Positions 1-7,860 of a DNA stretch of 64,000 nucleotides are shown one piece after another. Source of the stretch: Nanohaloarchaea archaeon SW_7_43_1. Its GTDB lineage: Archaea; Nanohalarchaeota; Nanosalinia; Nanosalinales; Nanosalinaceae. The position numbers and the translations under genes were made by a program. Location of the stretch: positions 880,739 through 944,738 of the forward strand of contig PXPE01000001.1 in NCBI GenBank assembly GCA_003009795.1, in the 5' to 3' direction. Below the pieces are notes generated by a model. The model did not search any database, was not told the DNA's origin, and saw only the letters and a list, made by a program, of their open reading frames with translations. How positions within the stretch are numbered: the stretch's first letter is position 1; each line of letters begins with the position of its first letter.

Positions 1-1
1 A

Positions 2-421
2 ATAGAGACAATTCTCCACGGAGGAGAACCTGTAGAAGAAGGAACACCTGGAGGACTTCTCGCAGTTGAGACCTCACTCGATCCAGCGCTATCGAAATCA
101 GATGGGTTAGCAGGAAACGTTTTAGGAAAGAAAGGAGAAGTACCGGAAACCACCAGCAAAGTTAAGATAGATGTAGAGCTTATGGAGGAACTCGTCGGCT
201 CAGATGAAGGAGAGGAAATCGAAAACATAAAGAAGGGTGAGCCACTGATGATCAATGTTGGTACAGGAAAATCAGCCGGAGCCGTCACAGGTCTTGGAAA
301 AACTGTTGAGATAGATCTTAAGATGCCGATCTGTGCCGAGGAAGGCGACCGTGTTGCACTTTCCCGGCAGATAGGCTCTCGTTGGCGGCTAATCGGACAC
401 GGCAAGGTTACATCAACCTAA
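2..421 (+). CDS. eif2g: Translation initiation factor aIF2 gamma subunit, C-terminal part (5' end outside window)
   Basis: The open frame runs from the window edge to a TAA at 419-421, giving the last 139 residues of the GTPase subunit of aIF2, which delivers initiator tRNA to the small ribosomal subunit. The conserved block PGGLLAVETSLDP is followed by GLAGNVLGKKGE, and domain III ends with the family signature GDRVALSRQIGSRWRLIGHG. The GTP-binding G domain lies upstream of the window. In many archaea this gene starts a cluster that continues with a PIN protein, Rpo7 and Spt4. Those genes are found here too, but only from 5903 onward. Identification is secure; only the start is missing. Confidence 0.96.
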   Translation: METILHGGEPVEEGTPGGLLAVETSLDPALSKSDGLAGNVLGKKGEVPETTSKVKIDVELMEELVGSDEGEEIENIKKGEPLMINVGTGKSAGAVTGLGKTVEIDLKMPICAEEGDRVALSRQIGSRWRLIGHGKVTST

Positions 422-497
422 AACCTTCAAGCAGTCTTTTAAACCGAGAACTCAAAATAAGACATTATAGAGGGGAAATGTTCTGGTACTAGATCTG

Positions 498-1973
498 ATG
501 AACTCGGGGGATCCACTCGTAAGTGTGGGATTAGCACTTTTAGTACTGGTATTCGGTCATCTAGGAGTAAAAGTACTCAGCATGGCGGTTAGAAGATTCT
601 GGACTCTCCGTGAGGAAGAACTTACACAGAAGGAAATAGAACAAAGAAATGAGGCTCTAAGATATTCAACTTATGCACTTGACGCCGGTATAATTATAGT
701 AGCACTTCTATATCTCAACACAGGAGTAAAGACAGGAATAGTGCAGTCACTGATAGATTTTGTACCACAGATGATATCGGCCATTTTAATAGTGATACTC
801 GGATTCTTGGCCATTAACATTACAACCAAAGCCGGCTCTGACTTCATCAAAAAGGTCGGAGTACATATGTATTTCCGGGAAATAGGGCTTTCGAAAAGCG
901 CCTTAAAACTTTTCGCAGGAATTTTCAAGGCTTTCTTATACCTGCTTCTACTGCAGATATCCTTTACTCAGCTTGGAATAGGAACCGCATTTGTTGACGA
1001 ACTTATTAGGGCTTCTTCATGGGCAGCAGCATTCCTAATCGCAGGATTACTTTTCTACGGCTTCAAGGATTTATTCCAGAACTATGCATCAGGAATATAT
1101 CTGAAAAACTCCAGAGTCGCTAACCCTGGCGAAGAGATAGACCTTGACGGTGAGAAAGCAAAAATACGTAACGTATCACTTTTCAGCACTGTGATGGATA
1201 CACAATCAGGTCGAACAGTTCTATCGCCAAACAACAAACTCATGAAATCAAACATGTCCGTCAAAAGGACTCAGAGCGATATCGAAACTCTTGAAGACAT
1301 TAAAAACTACTTTATAGCTGAGAAACCTAAACTAGCCAGCGCAGCATCAGTTGTGATGGCCCTGGAAATATTTGGCTTCCGAGCCCAGCAGGAGGATATA
1401 GCAGATGAAAACAAAACGGACTCCCACGAAGATATCGGAGAAGCAGTGGAAAAACTGACAGATAACGAGGTCAAGACCGGTTTTATAGAGCATGATAACG
1501 TGACAGATCTCGGAGCCGAGCTAAAAACCTGGTTCAACGATAACGGCCTGGTAATTGCAGAGGTAAACAGAGAAAAACTTCTTTCAAACTCTGAAAGCTC
1601 CCATCAAGTTCTCTGCCTTGGTGTTGAAGAAAACGAGATACTGATCGCAGATCCTGCAGCCAAAGACGGAGGCGTATATTATGTGGATAAAGAAAAAATG
1701 TATGAAGCAATGAAAAATACCGGACAACCCGGTTATACTGTAATAGCACCTGAAGGAACGACGGCTTTCTGGAGGATCGAAAATGATCTCATCTACTCCG
1801 ACAGAAGCTATTATGATGAACTATCAAAGACCCTTGAATCACGTCTTACAAGGATAATGAGACAAGGAAGAGTTCTGAAAAACAGTATGCCGGAACCTGT
1901 CTCAGACTATATGGAAAAATGGGAAAAGGAAGGTGACGTGACACGCCTTTGGTCCCCTGAAGAGGAGGAATGA
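498..1973 (+). CDS. MscS-like membrane channel fused to a C39 peptidase-like domain lacking the catalytic Cys
   Basis: This 491-residue protein has about five predicted membrane segments (roughly residues 8-30, 58-76, 88-110, 136-158, 172-192). They lead into an MscS-type beta domain (about 195-262, with NPGEEIDLDGEKAKIRNV). Residues 275-430 resemble a C39 papain-like peptidase fold. The segment ending MALEIFG aligns with the active-site helix, but Ala280 sits where the nucleophilic Cys should be. A His (H369, in SSHQVLCLGV) and an Asp (D385, in IADP) remain at the expected places. The domain may therefore bind peptides rather than cleave them, which is inference. The stop overlaps the next start by 4 bases, so it is probably translated together with the ATP-grasp genes. 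The MscS assignment is firm for fold and uncertain for gating function. Confidence 0.75.
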   Translation: MNSGDPLVSVGLALLVLVFGHLGVKVLSMAVRRFWTLREEELTQKEIEQRNEALRYSTYALDAGIIIVALLYLNTGVKTGIVQSLIDFVPQMISAILIVILGFLAINITTKAGSDFIKKVGVHMYFREIGLSKSALKLFAGIFKAFLYLLLLQISFTQLGIGTAFVDELIRASSWAAAFLIAGLLFYGFKDLFQNYASGIYLKNSRVANPGEEIDLDGEKAKIRNVSLFSTVMDTQSGRTVLSPNNKLMKSNMSVKRTQSDIETLEDIKNYFIAEKPKLASAASVVMALEIFGFRAQQEDIADENKTDSHEDIGEAVEKLTDNEVKTGFIEHDNVTDLGAELKTWFNDNGLVIAEVNREKLLSNSESSHQVLCLGVEENEILIADPAAKDGGVYYVDKEKMYEAMKNTGQPGYTVIAPEGTTAFWRIENDLIYSDRSYYDELSKTLESRLTRIMRQGRVLKNSMPEPVSDYMEKWEKEGDVTRLWSPEEEE

Positions 1974-2782
1974 TAGCTATCCGGTTACTCACCATTTCTC
2001 ATGAGGAAGTAACAGGATTCGATGATTTTTTCGACCAAGTTAAGGATATTGATGTGGCAAGAGTATCGCCACAAGTAGTAGACGGAGAAGCTCGGTTAAG
2101 AATAGAGGATGAACCCATTGGAAACTTCGACGCAGTATTCACGGATATACCCGCTAAAAATGCTGTTTTCGGACGAGTTCTACTCGAAACGATAGAGGAG
2201 AAAGATATACCTGTAGATAATTATTCCACAGCATACTTCACCGCAGCCAAAAAAAACTACCTGTACTACGTTCTAACTAAGAGAGGTATAGAGTCACCAA
2301 CCACCATTTCAGTGGCAGCAGAAAAAGCAGTCAGAAATATTGACAAGCATCTGGAATTCCCTATTATAGGTAAAAAACTCGAAGATCTTGAGGAAACAGA
2401 GAAAAGAAAAATCGATAGCAAAGAAGAAATCAAAAGCTTCTCAGACGGAATCGAATACGAGGAAGACGTACTTCTATTCCAAGAGTTGAACGAAGGAGAA
2501 AAGTATCGATGTCTATTCATTGAGGGAGAGGTGATATCCCTGAAGGAGGGCTCTGATGGCTGGGAGTTCACTGGCAAAAATCTGAAATACTGTAATCTGG
2601 ATAACTCACAGAAAGAACTCGTCAGAGAAGCCTGTGAGTCCGTAGGACTAAGGATCACAGAAGTACTGATAAGAGGAAGTGAAATATACGATATCAATCC
2701 TAATCCTGACCTTGAGCTTTACTCCGAAAAAGCCGGTAAAAACGCTTTCTCAGCAGTAGCCAAAACTCTCAAAGAGGATTAA
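1970..2782 (+). CDS. ATP-grasp (RimK-like) protein, probably divergent or inactive
   Basis: This 270-residue protein has the RimK/GshB-type layout: a pre-ATP-grasp domain (to about 90), an FPIIGKK strand matching the usual FPxVxKP ATP-binding lysine, the central segment LLFQELNEG, and a final DINPNP near residue 241 matching the metal-binding EIN/EVN-xxPG motif. The glycine-rich loop after the lysine is missing, and the acidic residue normally placed about 13 residues before the EIN-type motif is not evident. It may therefore be a pseudo-enzyme or a regulatory partner of the next gene. It overlaps the MscS-C39 gene by 4 bases and ends 4 bases before the next ATP-grasp gene. This fits one operon. 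Its substrate cannot be read from the sequence. Confidence 0.7.
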   Translation: MIAIRLLTISHEEVTGFDDFFDQVKDIDVARVSPQVVDGEARLRIEDEPIGNFDAVFTDIPAKNAVFGRVLLETIEEKDIPVDNYSTAYFTAAKKNYLYYVLTKRGIESPTTISVAAEKAVRNIDKHLEFPIIGKKLEDLEETEKRKIDSKEEIKSFSDGIEYEEDVLLFQELNEGEKYRCLFIEGEVISLKEGSDGWEFTGKNLKYCNLDNSQKELVREACESVGLRITEVLIRGSEIYDINPNPDLELYSEKAGKNAFSAVAKTLKED

Positions 2783-2786
2783 AACC

Positions 2787-3671
2787 ATGAAAATAGCGAT
2801 AATATACGGAGATGTATCCACAAAACACCAGATGATAATGGAGAAAGCGGAGGATATCTTTGAATCAGTACTCGCCGCGCCGATAGATGGAATAAAGTTT
2901 TTCCACTCACCGGAAGATCAGAAAGTTCTATACAAAGACATAGACCTAACAGAATACGATGCAGTGTATATCCGTACGGACGATCGAGATATGATGTTCG
3001 CCGAACATCTCTCCGAAGCTTTGAATGAGGAAGATGTCGTGACACAGGCCCAAAATGATACCTATGCCTATGAATCAAACAAATTCTACAGTATGAAAGT
3101 ACTGGCTGAAAACGGTATAGGAGTACCCAACAGCGTATACACACTTTCCCCTGAAGTAGCTGTAAGTGCTGCCAAGGAACTCGGATACCCTGTTATAATG
3201 AAAACCGTGAAAGGAGTCGGCGGCGAAGGAGTTATGAGAGCTTCAAGCGAAAGCGAGCTGAAACCTGTTATGGATACCATGAAATCCTTTGAACAGGAGA
3301 TATGCCTTCAAGAGTTCAAGGAACACGGCGGAACTGATACACGGATAATAGTTATAGGAGATGAAATCATGGCTTACTCCCGATCAAGCGACGACGATTG
3401 GCGGTCCAATATCTCAGGTGGAGGGGAAAGAGTTGAGGCACATATGGATGAAGAAATGAAAAAAGCAGCTCGGAAAGCAGCAGGTGTAACAGGATTCGAT
3501 ATCTGTGGATGTGATGTTATAGAAGGTAATGGCGAACCATTCATACTTGAAATCAACGGCTCCTTCGGCCTCAGTAAGGAAATGAACCAGATAATTGGAG
3601 TTGACGTTGCGATGAGACTTGTTAGTAGGATGCATGAAAGAGCTCTACAGAAAAAGAGAAAAGAAAAATAA
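2787..3671 (+). CDS. ATP-grasp ligase, RimK/GshB-like amino-acid ligase family
   Basis: This 294-residue protein carries an intact ATP-grasp core. It has LGYPVIMKTVKGVGGEGV (ATP-binding lysine and glycine loop), the acceptor-side segment DTRIIVIGDEIMAYSR, the NISGGGE loop, and GFDICGCDVIE followed by ILEINGSFGL with the metal-binding Asp, Glu and Asn. RimK-family members join amino acids, often glutamate, to a carboxylate of a peptide, protein or small molecule using ATP. The substrate here is unknown. It is the best candidate for an active ligase in the island and follows a degenerate paralogue by 4 bases. The next gene, on the opposite strand, ends immediately beside its stop. Confidence 0.85.
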   Translation: MKIAIIYGDVSTKHQMIMEKAEDIFESVLAAPIDGIKFFHSPEDQKVLYKDIDLTEYDAVYIRTDDRDMMFAEHLSEALNEEDVVTQAQNDTYAYESNKFYSMKVLAENGIGVPNSVYTLSPEVAVSAAKELGYPVIMKTVKGVGGEGVMRASSESELKPVMDTMKSFEQEICLQEFKEHGGTDTRIIVIGDEIMAYSRSSDDDWRSNISGGGERVEAHMDEEMKKAARKAAGVTGFDICGCDVIEGNGEPFILEINGSFGLSKEMNQIIGVDVAMRLVSRMHERALQKKRKEK

Positions 3672-4613
3672 TTACCGAATCATTTCCAGCAGCGTTTCAA
3701 CCACTTTCTCCATCAACGGCTCCTTCCATTCTCTAACCTCCGGATCATCATAGAACACAAGACCCGGTTTCGAATTCATCTCAAGAATCCACGGTCTATC
3801 TTCCTCATCAAATATGAAGTCAATAGCATAAACACGGTTACCCAGACTGCTGAAAACATCTTCAACCTCATCAATCACCGGATAAACAGCTTCAGGGATA
3901 TTCTCAAGCTCTACATTATGCATTGTTCCTCCCCGAGAAACATTGCTGATCAAACCCTCATCAGGCGTTCTGACAAAGCTCGTTGATTCCTCACCATTTA
4001 CGATAATAACTCTGAGATCGTGTACGCCATCAATTTCAAGCTCCGGTATGCCGCCGGAGGAGTCCACAAATCTCTGGACAAGCAGATCGTCCCCAGCTTC
4101 AAACTTCTCTATACTATCAATTATTCTTACTCCTTCACCGCCAAAATCATATCTCGGTTTCAAAACTACTTTCTCAAACCGTTCCAGCATCTCCAAAACG
4201 TTTTCCCGGGTTGCCTCTCTGACCTCTGGAACACTCTCCGAGAACTTCTCGTATGTAAGCATTTTGTCCTTACATATCTCCTCCAGTTCGTAGTTATTGA
4301 GGACCGGAAGATCCTCGTGCATCTTCTCTTTGATCGGAACGGTTTCATCGCCAAACTTGAACTTGTCAAAGATACCATCAATTGAGACATTCTCGACCTT
4401 CTCCCAACCTCCATCGCTGAACCGATAAGCTTTCTCCATCTCACCATCTGAATACCAGGAGAAGTTACCAACCAGTGTTTCACCACCTTTCTCCTCAGCT
4501 ATCTCGGAGAAAACCACGTAGCTTGAGTTCACGTAATCTTTCTTGAAGGGATTATTGCCATCCCAATCAACCTCGCTGTCCCATAAAACTGCAACCTTCG
4601 AACCCATGAACAA
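3672..4613 (-). CDS. Third ATP-grasp domain protein
   Basis: This 313-residue protein has ATP-grasp motifs: VVLKPRYDFGGEGVRI (lysine plus glycine loop), LLVQRFVDSSGG, HDLRVIIVNGE, SNVSRGG, and AIDFIFDEE followed by WILEMNSKPGL. All key acidic residues are present, so it is probably active. It is only distantly similar to the two ATP-grasp proteins on the other strand. It converges on them with no gap (stop to stop) and diverges from the DUF1704 peptidase gene across 35 bases. ATG at 4613 and a second Met two codons in are both possible starts. Together the three genes and their neighbours suggest a peptide or amino-acid conjugating pathway. The exact reaction is not deducible. Confidence 0.83.
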   Translation of the reverse strand: MFMGSKVAVLWDSEVDWDGNNPFKKDYVNSSYVVFSEIAEEKGGETLVGNFSWYSDGEMEKAYRFSDGGWEKVENVSIDGIFDKFKFGDETVPIKEKMHEDLPVLNNYELEEICKDKMLTYEKFSESVPEVREATRENVLEMLERFEKVVLKPRYDFGGEGVRIIDSIEKFEAGDDLLVQRFVDSSGGIPELEIDGVHDLRVIIVNGEESTSFVRTPDEGLISNVSRGGTMHNVELENIPEAVYPVIDEVEDVFSSLGNRVYAIDFIFDEEDRPWILEMNSKPGLVFYDDPEVREWKEPLMEKVVETLLEMIR

Positions 4614-4648
4614 TTCTCATCAAACAACAGTTTTGAATCTTGTAGTCA

Positions 4649-5893
4649 ATGTGTTTCATTATGCAGCCTTCTCTAGAAAAGCTGAAGGAAATAATAGAAA
4701 ATGGCAGGAAGACAAAAATAGAATTCAACAGAGAACAGCTTCTGGAAGAACTCACCGGCACTGTACATTTGCTACTGGAGAGAACACAGTGGTTCAGGAC
4801 CATAAAGATAGAAAACAAAGAGCAGGAACTGAAACGGTTCAAAGATGCTAGAAAGAAGGATAGAGATTTTAAACCTGAATTCGAATTCCAGGAGTTTCCC
4901 TACAGCAGAGAAACTCTCCTTGAAATCCTTGAGGAATGCAGAGCCGGGACAGATGAAATCGCCGGGCAGCATCTGGAAAGTTACGGGGCCGAAGAACTAA
5001 CACCGGAAGACCTGCAGGAACTCTTTACAGGTATACTAGACGAAATAGAGCTTTACATCAAGCTAGCCTCAAACATAGATAACGAGGAAAATTGGAGAAA
5101 TTACTCGGAAGAAATATGGCCAATGGTAGATCAAGAAACCGCTGGAAGCTCAAAGCAGGAACTGAAACAGATAGAAAAAGGAAAGCTAAGAGAAACACTA
5201 ACTCCTGAACAAGTCAAGAGAATGTTCGAACAGGAGATCGCACGACTGGGAATGAACTACGGCGTGGAGACAAGAAAAACAGCTGGATGTTTCAACTCGC
5301 CTGAAGAGAAGACAGTAGTAGTTGCAGAAGGAGAAAAAAGGGAGAGAATGTACTCGAAAGAGGAGGCCGAAATGGTCACAGTACACGAACTTTTCCACGC
5401 TGTAAGAGCTTACAACGGTTTTAAAGCAGGAGAGGAGTCGGGATTCTCGGAGATACTCGGTCTTCACACACCTTTCTACGATAGAGCTGAAGAAGGAGGT
5501 GCACTTTACAGGGAGAAAGCCACCGGAACCATGTACGATAACAAGGAGTTTGACTACCATCTCCGTTTAATCGCTGCGTATAAGCTTTCTCAGTCAGACG
5601 ATTTCAAGAAAGAATTCAGCAGTATAGCTGAAGAACTAATACAGCTAGGGGGAACGGAGGGAAGAGCACTCAATCTTCTCGCCAGAAACCGCGAAGCCCT
5701 AAGACACCACATCTACCTAAGCGGATACCATGACTGGAAAGAAATAGAAAATAAGGAAAAAATGCTTCTAGGCAAAGTTAACAAGTCATGGGCAGACAGG
5801 CTATGGAAAGAAATTGAAGCAGAAGGTATGCTCCGGGAGCCTGAAATTGGAGAGGAAAAACTGTTTGATTTCACCTTTAAAGATTCAGAATAA
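4649..5893 (+). CDS. DUF1704-type zinc metallopeptidase (tyrosine carboxypeptidase/MATCAP-like superfamily)
   Basis: This 414-residue protein has an HExxH zinc motif, HELFHAVRAYNG at residues 246-257. About 35 residues later comes EEGGALY (281-287), which matches the EEGLA/QEGLA motif that defines DUF1704. The N-terminal half is helical and charged. No signal peptide is seen, so it should be cytosolic. In bacteria, DUF1704 genes are known neighbours of ATP-grasp and glutamate-cysteine ligase-type genes, and some eukaryotic relatives remove C-terminal tyrosine from tubulin. A role in trimming residues added by the adjacent ATP-grasp ligases is therefore plausible, but inferred. An alternative start is ATG at 4661. 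It is followed after 9 bases by the PIN gene. Confidence 0.78.
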   Translation: MCFIMQPSLEKLKEIIENGRKTKIEFNREQLLEELTGTVHLLLERTQWFRTIKIENKEQELKRFKDARKKDRDFKPEFEFQEFPYSRETLLEILEECRAGTDEIAGQHLESYGAEELTPEDLQELFTGILDEIELYIKLASNIDNEENWRNYSEEIWPMVDQETAGSSKQELKQIEKGKLRETLTPEQVKRMFEQEIARLGMNYGVETRKTAGCFNSPEEKTVVVAEGEKRERMYSKEEAEMVTVHELFHAVRAYNGFKAGEESGFSEILGLHTPFYDRAEEGGALYREKATGTMYDNKEFDYHLRLIAAYKLSQSDDFKKEFSSIAEELIQLGGTEGRALNLLARNREALRHHIYLSGYHDWKEIENKEKMLLGKVNKSWADRLWKEIEAEGMLREPEIGEEKLFDFTFKDSE

Positions 5894-5902
5894 TTCACTG
5901 GT

Positions 5903-6286
5903 ATGGAAAGCAAAATCCTGCTTGATACAAACTTTCTAACAGCACCATTCCAGTTCTCATTCGACATATTTGAAGAACTAGAAAGACTCTACCCACACTG
6001 CAGCATTTATACCATTGATGATGCAGTTCAGGAAGCCAGAAGCATCAAAGGAGGTAAATATGGCGGCCTTGTTGAGCAACTGATTGACAAGAAGGATATA
6101 GAAGTACTTGAGACAGAGGGAGGCGGAGAAGTTGACGACCTCATAGTCGATATCTCTGACAAATTCATCGTGGCGACAAACGACAAAGAACTGAAACAAA
6201 GACTGCTGGAAAACTCAAGACCGGTTATAATCATACGAACCGGCGATCATCTTGAAGTTAAGAACGGTCGAGCCCAGAATCTATGA
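5903..6286 (+). CDS. PIN-domain protein, Fcf1/archaeal VapC9-like
   Basis: This 127-residue protein has PIN nuclease motifs: LLDTNFL at residues 7-13 (first catalytic Asp), VDDLIVD near 83, and FIVATNDKELKQRLL with the later acidic positions. PIN domains of this type are Mg-dependent RNA nucleases, and Fcf1-like members act in rRNA processing. In archaea this gene usually sits between aIF2-gamma and the rpo7 gene. It keeps that place here, apart from the 5.4 kb island inserted upstream. No antitoxin gene is adjacent, so a housekeeping role is more likely than a toxin. Confidence 0.85.
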   Translation: MESKILLDTNFLTAPFQFSFDIFEELERLYPHCSIYTIDDAVQEARSIKGGKYGGLVEQLIDKKDIEVLETEGGGEVDDLIVDISDKFIVATNDKELKQRLLENSRPVIIIRTGDHLEVKNGRAQNL

Positions 6287-6349
6287 ACAACAAAACCCAG
6301 TTCCAATTTAAAACTTGCGTCAAACTTTCTATCTGTTAAAAGGGATAAT

Positions 6350-6925
6350 ATGTACAAAAAACTGACAATCCAGGATCAGGTAAGAGTTCCCCCACAGCAT
6401 CTCGGAGAAGACGTAGAGGAAAGTGTCAAAGCAGGACTCGCCGAGGAAGTTGAGGGAACAATCAACTCGGAAATCGGAGTAATAATCGGAGTTGAAAACG
6501 TAGAATCTATCGAAGGCGGAGAAATAGAGCCAGAAGATGCAGGAGTTTTCTACGATGTTGAATACAACGCGATGGTCTATGAGCCAGAGCTACACGAAGT
6601 AGTGTTCGGAGAAGTTGTAGACATTACAGAGTTCGGAGCATTCATCCGAATCGGAGCTTTCGACGGTCTCTGCCACGTATCACAGATCATGGACGAATAT
6701 GTTAACCTGGATGAGGAGCAATCAATGCTAGTCTCCGAAGAAGAACAGTCCACACTCGAAGTCGGAGACACGGTCACATCAAGAATAATCGCTGTATCAC
6801 TTGAAAAACAGGATACCAACAAGATTAACCTGACAATGAGACAGCCAGGACTTGGAAAAGACGAATGGATCGAACTTTACGAGGAAGAACAAGAGGAAGA
6901 AGACGAAGAACAGGAGGAAGAATAA
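6350..6925 (+). CDS. rpo7: DNA-directed RNA polymerase subunit Rpo7 (RpoE')
   Basis: This 191-residue protein is the stalk subunit that pairs with Rpo4 and binds emerging RNA. The N-terminal RNP-like domain starts MYKKLTIQDQVRVPP. The S1 domain covers about residues 80-165 (GEVVDITEFGAFIRIGAFDGLCHVSQI, then INLTMRQPGLG). The tail is extremely acidic (runs of Glu after residue 175), in keeping with a salt-in cytoplasm. A TATA-like TTTAAAAC lies at 6307-6314 and a purine-rich AAAAGGGA lies just before the ATG. The spt4 gene follows after 2 bases. Confidence 0.96.
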   Translation: MYKKLTIQDQVRVPPQHLGEDVEESVKAGLAEEVEGTINSEIGVIIGVENVESIEGGEIEPEDAGVFYDVEYNAMVYEPELHEVVFGEVVDITEFGAFIRIGAFDGLCHVSQIMDEYVNLDEEQSMLVSEEEQSTLEVGDTVTSRIIAVSLEKQDTNKINLTMRQPGLGKDEWIELYEEEQEEEDEEQEEE

Positions 6926-6927
6926 TT

Positions 6928-7116
6928 ATGGCGGAGAAAGCATGCAAACAGTGTAACAGGATTGTCGAAGATGCAACAGAGTGTCCTGTATGCAAAAACA
7001 ACGATCTATCGGAATCATGGAGCGGACTGGTAGTGATCTATGATTCGGAAGGTTCAGATATAGCTGAACGACTTGAAATCCAGACACCCGGAAAATACGC
7101 AATTCGAACGAGGTAA
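6928..7116 (+). CDS. spt4: Transcription elongation factor Spt4 (RpoE'')
   Basis: This 62-residue zinc-ribbon protein has CKQC near the N-terminus and CPVC about 12 residues later, then LSESWSGLVVIYD, the signature of archaeal Spt4. It forms a clamp with Spt5/NusG on RNA polymerase. The start at 6928 gives MAEKACKQC. A longer reading from 6865 would overlap rpo7 out of frame and is unlikely. It directly follows rpo7, the usual archaeal order. Confidence 0.95.
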   Translation: MAEKACKQCNRIVEDATECPVCKNNDLSESWSGLVVIYDSEGSDIAERLEIQTPGKYAIRTR

Positions 7117-7181
7117 ATCATACTATGTACGAAATTCAAAGAATTTCCGGACATCGAAAAGATCACGAAGGTGATCTCTAA

Positions 7182-7640
7182 ATGGAAGCTCAAATAGCAT
7201 CTGTAAGAGAGAATCCTCTACTTGACAGAAGAGAGATAGAAGTAAAACTAGATCATGGAGGAGAATCTACTCCTTCTACGGAAGATATCAAAAGCCGTGT
7301 AGCAGCAGAAAATGATCTTGACACAGAAAAGATAGAGGTGCAGAAAGTCTACACAGGTAACGGAGAGAACACGTCTGTCAGCAGACTCAAGATCTACGAG
7401 GAATTTGAGTATAACGAAGAACTTGAAGAAAATCCTGAAGAAGAACAGACAGCAGATGAAAAGGTGGAGGAAACAGAAGTAACAGAAGAATACGAGAACA
7501 TTGTATCAGGAACAATCACAGAAGCCAAGGACGCACTTGGAGACATGGAAGAAACTGACTACGAAGCAGCACTTCAGGCAGAGAAAGACAACAAAGACAG
7601 GAAAACCCTCAAAGAATGGCTTGAAGGCCAGATGAAGTAA
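7182..7640 (+). CDS. rps24e: Small ribosomal subunit protein eS24 with an extra C-terminal helical module
   Basis: Residues 1-90 are eS24-like: NPLLDRREIEVKLDHGGESTPS, then KVYTGNGENTSVSRLKIYEE. After an acidic linker (about 88-108) there is an added module of about 45 residues. It ends KDNKDRKTLKEWLEG and looks like a small helical binding domain. Typical archaeal eS24 is about 100 residues, so this protein is half again as long. It sits between spt4 and S27ae. The dephospho-CoA kinase (DUF359) gene often found in this spot is not visible. Confidence 0.9.
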   Translation: MEAQIASVRENPLLDRREIEVKLDHGGESTPSTEDIKSRVAAENDLDTEKIEVQKVYTGNGENTSVSRLKIYEEFEYNEELEENPEEEQTADEKVEETEVTEEYENIVSGTITEAKDALGDMEETDYEAALQAEKDNKDRKTLKEWLEGQMK

Positions 7641-7652
7641 AAGGTGAGTTAA

Positions 7653-7802
7653 ATGGCGAAACACGCACAGGTCAAGAGATGGGAGAAGTACAGCGAAGAC
7701 GGAGAAACAGATGTAGAAAAATGCCCAAGATGCAGCAGCTTCCTAGCAGAACACGAAGACCGGAAAAGCTGCGGCAAATGCGGCTACACCAAGCACGAAT
7801 GA
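7653..7802 (+). CDS. rps27ae: Small ribosomal subunit protein eS31 (S27ae)
   Basis: This 49-residue zinc-ribbon ribosomal protein has [21 protein letters not shown], two CxxC pairs. The start is ATG at 7653, 12 bases after the eS24 stop and preceded by AAGGTGAG, a good ribosome-binding site. It is encoded just before Kae1, as in most archaea, where the two can even be fused. Confidence 0.95.
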   Translation: MAKHAQVKRWEKYSEDGETDVEKCPRCSSFLAEHEDRKSCGKCGYTKHE

Positions 7803-7860
7803 GCTGGAACAACTGTTCTAGCATCCAATTTTTAACATTTCCAGCTACTACTTCTTTCAT

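Noticed and set aside
7125-7181. 18-codon frame between spt4 and eS24.
   Set aside because: Too short, no ribosome-binding or promoter signal that separates it from the neighbouring genes.
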